From Aricia agestis (lineage: Eukaryota; Arthropoda; Insecta; Lepidoptera; Lycaenidae): a stretch of DNA of 64,000 nucleotides. Positions 46,287-55,400 of the stretch are shown here, in pieces. Location of the stretch: contig NC_056409.1 of assembly GCF_905147365.1 (NCBI RefSeq), forward strand, positions 3,601,001 through 3,665,000. The letters run 5' to 3'. Below the pieces are notes generated by a model that was given only the letters and a program-made list of their open reading frames with translations, made no database searches and was not told where the DNA came from. The first letter of the stretch is position 1, and each line of letters starts with the position of its first letter. Both the position numbers and the translations under genes were made by a program.

Positions 46287-46699
46287 ATCAAAGTATGAAA
46301 TCCTTTCTATTTCTGTTAGCTACCACTTTCAAGATTTTTCGCAGATAAAAATTTTGTTCGTCTTATCAAAATGAAGCTACTCACAAAACATTAGCTTGAT
46401 AATAATAATTATAAAAATGTTCTAGGGCTCCCGTACTATGTGGACATAGCTGTGCTCAGCAGTTCTGGCCAGCCACGTGTGTTAGCGAATTAGTGGCTTC
46501 TTAACTAGTGCAACTTAGCAACGACTACAATGTTTGCTGTTTTCATTACGGTTCTTGTAAGCTGCAGTGAACGTATTAGTTTTCAGCAAAACTTTCAGGT
46601 TTTATTAACTTAAAAAGCATTATATTAATATCATTGATGTTATTTTTTAAAATTAATTAAAAATAAATATTTTATTAGAATACTTAAATTCACAATATT

Positions 46700-46930
46700 A
46701 CAAACTATACATAACGCCCGGGACCCCGTTGCGGCAAAATTTGTTTATCGATTTTGTATTCGCTCGGGAACCGAACATTTTTTCATAGCATAAAAACTAT
46801 CCTATGGCCTATCAGGAGACTCGAGGTATCTCCATAACAAATTTCATTAAAATCTGTTCAGCGGTATAAGCGTGAAGAGGTAACAGACAGACAAACAGAC
46901 TCACTTTCACATTTATAATAGAAGGGATAT
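46700..46930 (-). mobile_element. Helitron H2, worn copy
   Basis: Minus strand: 'atcccttctattataaatgt' end near 46930, CTGTTACCTCTTCACGCTTA, and 'ccgcaacggggtcccgggcg' at 46710. There is an insertion of about 20 bp near 46755 and no terminal CTAG. Confidence 0.72.
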
Positions 46931-47150
46931 AAATCTATAGTGTAAATAATATGTTATGGTAAACTGGTGTGACGTAATAAAATCAAAAATAATGAAGTAA
47001 TATCCATTACGCGTCCATTATCGCCCAAAAGTTATGTCCACACTATGCGCTTTCGGCTTCAATTTTCGTCATTTTCTTTCATTCAACTTTCGTTCTGGCG
47101 CATTCCATAATTGAATGCGTCAACGAACGCAACGCCAACATTGTCATTTT

Positions 47151-47790
47151 TAGGGTTCCGTAGCCAAATGGCAAAAACGGAACCTTTATAGATTCGTCAT
47201 GTCTGTCTGTCTGTCCGTCCGTATGTCACAGCCACTTTTCTCCGAAACTATAAGAGCAATACTATTGAAACTTGGTAAGTAGATGTAGTCTGTGAACCGC
47301 GTTAAGATTTTGATACAAAAATGGAAAAATTATTAAAAATGTTAGGAGCCCGCATAGGTACAACTGAAACAAAAAAAAAATCATCGACCTATGCGTATGG
47401 GGTATCTATGGATAGGTCTGTAAAAATCATATTGAGGTTTCTCATTTTTTTTCTAACCTGAATAGTTTGCGAGACAGACTCTTCCAAAGTGGTAAAATGT
47501 GTGTCCCCCCCCCCCCCCTCCAACTTCTAAAGTAGGGGCATGATAATTCTAAAAAAAATATATGATGTACATTACTATAAAAACTACCAACAAAAATTGG
47601 TTTCAACGAGATCTAGCTAGTAGTTTTTTTTATACGTCATAAATGGTAAACCTTAATTTAATTTTCATTAAATCAACTGAAATATTATAAAAATAAGTCA
47701 AAAGCCTTTTAATTTCATAGAAATAAACCTTATTGCTGCTGCGGAACCCTTTATGGGCGAGTCCAACTCGCACTTGGTCGGTTTTTGTTT
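47151..47790 (+). repeat. Interspersed repeat, family I, longest copy
   Basis: It begins AGGGTTCCGTAGCCAAATGG, contains GTCTGTCTGTCTGTCCGTCC, a C-run at about 47506-47518 and the 3' 'gcgagtccaactcgcacttg' end with a T-run. Its 3' 210 bp are close to 24752-24990 in reverse. Confidence 0.72.
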
Positions 47791-48338
47791 TTTGGATACG
47801 GTCAGAGGGCATGCGTTGCGGGCATGCCTCACGTTCGCTGTTAACTCATGCCCTTGACGTACAGAAAAAGACACAGTGTGGATAAAGCTAAATATATTTA
47901 GTTATTTAATATTTTAAATCGGTTATTATAATTTTTGTATGTCTGATTCGTTGTAATATTTAATTTTATTATAATATTAATATTATATCCAAAGTTTAAT
48001 AATTTAACATGTAACTACTTAAATTACTAAAACAAAAAATAAAAACTTTTTACACAAAGGTCTAATAATTATTGTTATTGAACAAAATTATTGTATTGTA
48101 ACGAAATCTAGGCTTTACTAAAGTAGACAACTGAGTCTGAGACCTAATTATGTAGACTAGCCTAACTATTGGGTAAGATCTAGGCGTGACTTGAATACTA
48201 TAGGCGATCTAAACATTGGATGATAATAGGTTTACTATAACGAGTTATTGACCGCGGTCTCAAAGGATTGGCGATCTAGCTCTGAATATTAATGGATAAA
48301 TATACTGTAAATACTAATGCTGCTGAAGTAATCTTATA
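47791..48338. other. No gene recognised
   Basis: AT-rich intergenic DNA, no structure seen. Confidence 0.5.
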
Positions 48339-48702
48339 TCTTTAAACGAGCAATTCTTGTATATATATATATAAATATATTTATAATTGGAATCTCGGAA
48401 TCGGCTCCAACGATTTTCATGAAATTTAGTACCTATATAGGGGGTTTCGGGGGCGATAAATCGATCTAACTAGGAATCATTTATAGAAAATGTAATTTTA
48501 TTCGTGTTTTATCGATAATCGATAAACTGAAAAATATGACTCTTCCTGACATCTATTGGCGAATAATAATACTATTTTGTGAACAACTAATTGCTTTAAC
48601 GACACAACAACAGCTAAAGCTATTCCAGCAGATGGCGTTGTTAAGTAACACGAAGTCAATGAGTGTTTGCTATACCGAGCAAAGCTCGGTCATCCAGGTA
48701 CT
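48339..48702 (+). mobile_element. Helitron-like element, family H5
   Basis: It begins A|TCTTTAAACGAGCAATTCTT with a (TA)n run, and ends at a hairpin ACCGAGC-AAA-GCTCGGT (48674-48690) followed by CATCCAGGTA. A 5' TC after A and a terminal hairpin fit Helitrons, although the canonical CTAG is replaced here. About 360 bp, no frame. Confidence 0.65.
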
Positions 48703-48766
48703 TATATTAATGTGAGAATGCTGTTCGATATTTAGGTACCGTACGTTTGCTGACAATCGTCATTTT

Positions 48767-49045
48767 ACAGGGTGTAACAAAACGTAGTGATAATAATACT
48801 TAATAAAACTAATAGAGTTTAGGGTGTAATCACTACTATGTGTTCTTTGTAGAGAGTCCACTGTGAAAGTAGCAGCGCTGAAAGACCAATTTTTTTTTAA
48901 CTTTTGTATGGGGAAACTCGTGACGCTGGGGCGTTTGCCCATACAAAACTAAAAAAAATTGGTCTTTCAGCGCTGCTACTTTCACAGTGGACTCTCTACA
49001 AGGACACATCCTAAAGTATTATCACTTAGTTTTGTTACATCCTGT
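48767..49045. mobile_element. Long foldback element, family F, copy 2
   Basis: The ends ACAGGGTGTAACAAAAC and the inverted GTTTTGTTACATCCTGT enclose arms where 'gtagagagtccactgtgaaa', 'gtagcagcgctgaaagacca' and their complements pair almost perfectly down to 'cccatacaaaa'. A transcript would form a hairpin of more than 60 bp. TA-rich flanks, no frame. Confidence 0.85.
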
Positions 49046-49330
49046 ATATTTAAATATGTTTGTATATTATAATTTGTGTTGAAATTTTTTCCTAATGTTG
49101 GCCGATCTACAAGATAAAAATCGGCAAACATCCATCTTTTTTATCTGAATTAGAGTTGTAGAATACTAAACAGAGTACCTATAATCCTGAATCGCACCTT
49201 TCTTAGCTTCCAAGATGAGTGTGACATAATATTATTCTACAATGATAAGTGTTGCTGCGTAGGGTAACCTCAATGAAACCACCACACTGCTGTTGGAACT
49301 CGGTTTATTCGAAACTAACTCGGGCTTATA

Positions 49331-50631
49331 CGAGGGCTGCTATTTATGTATCCGGAATTAAAAAAAGAAACAAACATATATCATTTAATATGGTTTTATT
49401 GCTTTTCAAAATATTCGCCGCGATGATCGACACACTTTTGCATACGCTGGAACTAATTTTCATAACACTTTTTCCATTCTGATTGAGGTATCTCCAAAAC
49501 GTGCATTTTGAACGCATCAACAGCCTCTTCGCGGCTCGAAAAACGTTGACCACGTAATTTGTTCTTCGCGTATGGAAATAAAAAGAAATCGTTAGGTGCC
49601 AAATCAGGGCTGTACGGCGGATGACCAGTCAATTCGATCTTTTGACCCTCCAAAAACTGAGTTGTTTCAGCTGAGGTGTGACAGCTAGCATTGTCGTGAT
49701 GTAATATGATTCTGCGTTGTCGGTTGTCCTTTCTTATTTCTTCAAAGACTTCTGGTAAACAAATGGTCGTATACCATTCAGAATTAACCGTTTTACGATT
49801 CTCTAATGGCACTGTAGCCACATGTGCATTAATTCCAAAAAAACAGGGGACCATTTGCTTCAAAGTACTTTTTGCACGAGTAACTTTTGTTGGTTTCGGC
49901 TCATCTTGGAACACCCACACCGTTGACTGTTGCTTAGTTTCGAGGTCATATGCATAGATCCAAGATTCATCACCTGTGTAGATATTATACACGGCTTTTG
50001 ACGTACCACGGTTGTATTTTTTTGTCATTTTTTTGCACCAATCGACACGAGCCCGTTTTTGATCGATTGTCAAGTTGTGCGGAATCCAACGCGAACATAT
50101 TTTTTTTACAGTCAAATGTTCGTGTAATATCTTATGTATGCTCGTCATACTTATGCCTAAGGACGCCTCTATCTCGCGATATGTAACATGACGATCACGC
50201 ATTATTAGTTCCCGCACAGCATCTATATTTTGTGGGACAACAGCTGTTTTTGGGCGACCTTATTTATTTTCATCCGTGAGCATAGACCGCCCACGATTAA
50301 ACTCACTGTACCAGTGATAAACAGTGGTTTTTAATTGTGCTTCATCTCCAAAAGTTGCGGTGAGTTGAATAAAGCACTGTTGTTGATTTAGCCCACGCCG
50401 AAAATCGTAGTAAATCATTGCACGAAAATGTTCACGCGTTAAATCCATGGCAAATGAAGACACGCAATTTTCAAAATGACGCCACAATGGAAAAATAATT
50501 GACAGTCACATGAAACAAAATGTATTCTTCAAGTTCTTCAACCAAAGAGTTCTATTTTCAAATGTTGTAATTACTTTTTAAATATTGTTCTTGTAAGTGG
50601 CCAGTTCCGGATACATAAATAGCAGCCCTCG
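49331..50631 (-). mobile_element. Full-length mariner (Tc1/mariner), cecropia-like
   Basis: 27-bp identical inverted ends (CGAGGGCTGCTATTTATGTA...) are flanked by TA at 49329-49330 and 50632-50633. The 1301-bp length is exactly that expected of a mariner. The transposase frame is on the minus strand and carries two stops. Ends and duplication are intact, so it could still be mobilised by a source transposase. Confidence 0.93.
49396..50448 (-). pseudogene. Mariner transposase with two in-frame stops
   Basis: A DD34D cut-and-paste transposase of 350 codons from the ATG at 50448 to TAA at 49396. N-terminal helix-turn-helix region (LTREHFRAMIYYDF), second helix-turn-helix RHVTYREIEASLG, then TGDESWIYAYD, HHDNASCHTS and YSPDLAPNDFF with the three aspartates; the last two are 34 residues apart (codons at 49693 and 49588). 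Wording is closest, from memory, to the Hyalophora cecropia mariner subfamily. TAA at 50260-50262 and TAG at 49453-49455 interrupt the frame, with no frameshift. The gene lies inside intact mariner ends. It is dead as a protein but recently so, given just two lesions. Confidence 0.92.
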
Positions 50632-50633
50632 TA

Positions 50634-51146
50634 TAGGCTCACATAAAGTTTTCGATAGCGCGATGTATCGGACTACAAAATTTGTATAGTGCCATCTGTT
50701 ATCATTTGCTGTAACTAAAATAGGTAACAGCTATCGACCTAAAAACTTCTATAACCTGCCTAGATATGAACCTTTACTGGATGGGATCTTTATAATGTAA
50801 ATGTTCTCAATTCACAATATTATTTTGTGTACTTATGTCATCTGTCATACCTCTTATTCGTATTAAACATTAAGAATAATATTAATTTTTCCTAACCGTA
50901 TATGGCAAAACAACGTTTGGTTTCATCTAGTATTCTGTAGAAATGATAGTTGGTAAATAATTTGATTTCGTTGTCGTACTTTACCTGTATGCAAACAGCC
51001 GAATTAGAAAATGCGCGGTGTTTTATTTTGGTTTGGCGTAGCACCTACGTAGCTGCTGCCTACATTCTGTAACGCCTCCACAAAATCGTAGAAGCTGTGT
51101 TAACTAATATTTGTCAGCAAATTGTCATAATATTATAGATTGGTTA
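50634..51146. other. No gene recognised
   Basis: Intergenic DNA between the mariner and the hAT MITE; nothing supported. Confidence 0.5.
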
Positions 51147-51154
51147 TACTAGAT

Positions 51155-51331
51155 CAAGGTTTCTCAAAGTGGGGTTCGCCATTCGACGGCAGGGGGTTCG
51201 GGACAAGATCAGGCATAGGCACGCGCGGCACTCTTTTGGCACTTTATGTGTTTTCATTAGTTAGTAAGGGGTTCGCTGATACCTGGAAATTGTAACAGGG
51301 GTTCGTGGGTCTGAAAGTTTGAGAAACCCTG
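51155..51331. mobile_element. hAT-type MITE with 8-bp duplication
   Basis: The ends CAAGGTTTCTCAAAGTGGGG and the inverted ...GTTTGAGAAACCCTG are flanked by TACTAGAT (51147-51154 and 51332-51339). An 8-bp duplication plus CAGGG-like ends defines hAT elements. 177 bp, non-coding. Confidence 0.9.
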
Positions 51332-51333
51332 TA

Positions 51334-51525
51334 CTAGATGTTGCCGTCAAAATTCATCTATCGCGGGGACCGCACATTTTTCCGCAACAAAAACTATCTT
51401 ATGTTTTTTGCCGGGACTCAAAGTATCGGCATACTAAATTTCATCATAAACAGTTTAGCAGTTTAAGCGTGAAGATTAAATAGACAGACAGACACACTTT
51501 CGCGTTGATAATATTGGCATGGATG
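51334..51525 (-). mobile_element. Helitron H2, complete but diverged copy
   Basis: Minus strand: ATCCATGCCAATATTATCAA 5' end near 51525, GTCTGTCTGTCTATTT, and 3' CTAG at 51334-51337. Its CTAGAT lies inside the duplication of the neighbouring hAT MITE. Confidence 0.78.
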
Positions 51526-51656
51526 TTAGGAAACATCTCGTTATACCTTATGAACGGTGGCAACTATTGCCCCAATTTGGAGAGCAAATGGCCAGCAATA
51601 TCAATATCAGATAGACCCCGCGACATAAAACTATGGGGTGATACCATTATACTTAT

Positions 51657-51911
51657 ACAGAGTGTATCGAAACTACGTGATAATACTTTAAGGTGTGCAT
51701 GTTGTAGACAGTTCACTGTGAAAGTAGCATCGCTGCAGGACCACCATTTTTTTGTGGTTTGTATGAGCAAGCGCCCCGGCGCGCGGCGTCACGAGTTTCC
51801 CCATAAAGAAAAAAAATTTGCTCTTTCAGCGCTGCTACTTTTACAGTTAACTTTATACACGGGACTCATACACGCCCTAAAGTATTATCACTAAGTTTTG
51901 TGACGACCTGT
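51657..51911. mobile_element. Long foldback element, family F, copy 3
   Basis: It carries 'acagttcactgtgaaagtag' near 51710 and the inverted GCGCTGCTACTTTTACAGTT near 51828, and ends at a diverged '...gacgacctgt'. The middle carries 'aagcgccccggcgcgcggcg'. Confidence 0.78.
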
Positions 51912-51977
51912 ATATGTATAACTAGATATTGGACGATTGTTAGTTGTGCCGAAACTCGTTTGTCGCGGGATCCTACG

Positions 51978-52224
51978 TGTTCCGGCGTTTATGCGATAGA
52001 TCCGACGTACACGACCACAGATAATAATTATTGTTCACGAACCTTTCCCGTCCCTTTGACAGCTGTCACCTGTCAGCTGTCACTCTGTCCATGATTCTTG
52101 TACAATTTTCAAGCGCACAAGCAAGTTGAATAATTATCGATTGTAATCTTTGTAATACAAAATTCATAAGTCACAAAAGGTTTTTAATTTGCAAATCCAT
52201 GTTAGGACGACAAAGTTCTTAACA
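51978..52224 (+). repeat. BEL/Pao 5' LTR (247 bp)
   Basis: It begins TGTTCCGGCG and ends GTTCTTAACA, the TG...CA rule. It has a near-palindromic 'gacagctgtcacctgtcagc' block that could serve transcription control. Identical to the 3' LTR. Confidence 0.96.
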
Positions 52225-52229
52225 TATTT

Positions 52230-52247
52230 TGGTCCTTCGAGCCGGAT
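52230..52247 (+). promoter_or_regulatory. Primer-binding site, tRNA-Tyr type
   Basis: TGGTCCTTCGAGCCGGAT lies 5 nt after the LTR. It is complementary over 18 nt to the 3' end (with CCA) of eukaryotic tRNA-Tyr as I know it. This is where minus-strand DNA synthesis would start. Confidence 0.82.
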
Positions 52248-52479
52248 TCCTGCTACTTGCACAAAACGAAACCAGCGAACTTTGGAGACCGGCGTGGTTG
52301 GAGGAAGGCGCGTATGCAGAATAATCCCAAGGATATACTCAATTTACGCGAGGGAGGATCCAAAGGAATCAAGGATACTAAAGAGGATCATCAGTTGTGT
52401 GCCGGCGCAAGCATAGACTGATATTATACAGATACGTTGCATTCGCGTGAGTACTCTGGTTCTTTCTTTGATTTCCACT

Positions 52480-55400
52480 ATGAGCGTAGAGGGTACGAGT
52501 AAACGAGATAAATCTCCTTACAGGTGTATAGAAAGCGAAAAAACCGAAACATTACTTCGCGAATTAATCAAAAAACGTGGCGTTTTGAAGGCGAGACTTA
52601 CAAAGTTCGCCAGTTATTTAACTACTTGCGTTTCTGAAGCACCTACTAATTTGCATATAGATATTAAGTTGCGCATCCAAGGCGCAGTTGCACTTTTTAA
52701 CGAATTTAATTCTGTGCAGAGCAAAATTGAGGAAAATGTGCCCGAATCTTGTCTCGAAGAACAATTATTGCAGCGTGAACAATTCGAGAATAATTATTAC
52801 AGTGCACAGGCTAGTGCCGAGTCCTTATTAAATGCTAGAACATCTGCTACAAGCTCTCAGTGTCAAGGCCAGCGTAATAATCCATTACAAACTATAAGAT
52901 TACCTACTATCACTTTGCCCGAGTTCGATGGTATGTATGAGAGTTGGCTCGAGTTTCGAGACACTTATATGTCATTAGTTCATAATTCATCAGAGCTTAG
53001 CAACATTCAAAAATTCCATTATCTCAGATCTTCGTTGAGAAGTAGTGCATTATTAGTTATAAACTCATTAGAACTAACTTCCGATAATTACATTGTTGCA
53101 TGGGAACTTTTACAAAGCAGGTATAACAATAATAGATTATTAATTCAAAATCACATCAAGTCTATATTTAATATGCAACCAATAACCAAGGAATCTCATT
53201 TATTAATTAGGAATTTAATTGACAGCACATTAAGGAATTTACGAGCTCTGAAAATATTGGGCGAGCCCACGAATTTCTGGGATGCTCTTATCATATTCAT
53301 TGTTGTTTCGAAACTTGATAAAATAACCGAGCGTGAATGGGAACAGCACAAAGGTAATTTGTTCACAAATAATAAGGATTTAAAATTAACTCTTAATTCT
53401 TTATTAGATTTCTTAAAGGGTCGAGCTGATATGTTAGAAACATTGCAAGCGTCAGTCACTAAGACATCAAATGATATTAAAAAACCAAACAATTTCGGTA
53501 ACTTTCATAATAAATCACATTGCAATGTTACTTCTAGTAAAGTGCATGATCGGCAAAACACCAAGATTAATAATTATAAGCAGTGCTTGATGTGCAAATT
53601 AAATCATCCACTCTATTCTTGCACTAAATTTATAGAAGCTAATTATAACACTAAATTAAAGGTCATACGTGATAATAAGTTGTGTTCAAATTGTTTGCGT
53701 TCAGGACATACAGTAAACCAATGTAGATTCGGAACCTGCAAAAGGTGTGATCAAAAACATAATACATTAATTCATTCTCATTCTAGTTCAGTAAACTCGG
53801 TATCGCATAATGAAGCTTCAACTTCTGCGGAGCTGGACACGCCCTCCGTGCCCGCTCAAACTGCAGAACACTCATCCGTAAGTCATGCACATGCGCAAAC
53901 TTTATCTATTGAGAAAAATAATAAGCCTCATTCATTACTGCAACCTGTTTTACTATCGACTGCGCTTATTGAGGTAGCTGATAAGAATAATAAATATCAT
54001 TTTGCTCGTGCATTACTCGATAGTGGCAGTCAGCGTTGTTTTATTAAAAAATCTTTTTGTGACTTACTAGGCGCGCAATTAATACAGTCCACTCACGAAA
54101 TAAGAGGAGTAGGTAATTCAATTACCCAAGCTAGCCAACTCTGTGAATTAATAATTAAATCTCGCATTAATAGTTACACTACAAAGATAAAATGTTTTGT
54201 TTTACCTCAAATTACATCTAAATTGTCGGTATATAATCTCACACATAAAAATTTCTGTATTCCAGAGAATATTGAGCTGGCGGATCCCAACTTTCTGGAG
54301 TCACAAGATATAGATATTTTGCTTGGCGCAGAGATGTTCTGGGATCTACTCACTCACGGAAAAATAAGGCTACCTAATGGACCTTATTTGCATAATACTT
54401 TATTCGGCTGGATAATATCCGGTGCAATATATCATAAATCACTAAATGATAATGCTGGTCATATCCAGTGTAATTATACACAAACGATGGATGCGCTATT
54501 ACGACAATTTTGGGAACTTGAGGACCTACCCAAGCGTCAGGATGCGCAGACTGATGAGGATCAGATATGCGAAAATCACTTCCTCACTACAACTACGCGA
54601 AACAGTGATGGTAGGTTTTGTGTTTCTATTCCTTTTAAACAGTCACCTGAGCTTTTGGGAGACACTTTTCCTCAGGCAGAACGACGTTTTCTCGCACTAG
54701 AAAGGCGATTACAACGCTCGGATACATACAAGCAAATGTATTCTGATTTCATTCATGAATATGAGAATTTGGGTCATATGACCAGGATTTCCTCTTATGA
54801 CAAACCTTATTATTTTATGCCCCACCATGGAGTTCTTCGTGAGTCTAGTTTGACCACAAAGCTACGCGTGGTATTTGACGGTAGCACAGCTTCCAGTTCT
54901 GGGCTGTCTCTCAATGACATACAGCGTGTAGGCCCACCTATACAAGGTGATTTATTTGCCATTCTTCTACGTTTCAGGCAGCATCGCTTCGTGGCATGCG
55001 CCGACGTTGCGAAGATGTATAGGCAAGTCCTGGTGCGCGAGCAACAGCGCCACCTGCAGTTAATTCTCTGGCGAGACACTCCATCGGAGCCTCTAGGGAT
55101 ATATCGTCTAAATACAGTCACTTACGGTACCGCATCTGCTCCCTTTCTTAGTGTACGCTGTATAAAGCAGTTAGGCGTCGAATCTAATAATCTTGACGTT
55201 CAGAGAATTATCAAGGAGGATTTCTTTGTAGACGACTTAGTAACGGGAGATGATGATAAATCTAGGTTATTGTATTTATGTAATGAAATCGCTCAAACAT
55301 TACAGTCAGGATGTTTCCCACTTCGAAAGTGGACATTCAATTTTATGCACAATGATTTAATGTCATCTCATGATTCGCTTGAGCATTTATGTTTAAATAA

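Larger units (their letters stand above)
43344..46436. mobile_element. Foldback family G element, TA-flanked, expanded by LINE and Helitron insertions
   Basis: The ends GTACGGGAGCCCTAGAACA and the inverted partner are flanked by TA (43342-43343, 46437-46438). The left arm (43344-43363 plus 43538 to about 43785) and right arm (about 46180-46436) pair over more than 200 bp, including 'aatagttata', 'gaacaatccatatt' and 'aataagctg'. A Helitron sits in the left arm. The interior is mainly a LINE in minus orientation. The arrangement imitates a TIR transposon encoding a reverse transcriptase, but is better read as a LINE landed in a MITE. Confidence 0.7.
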
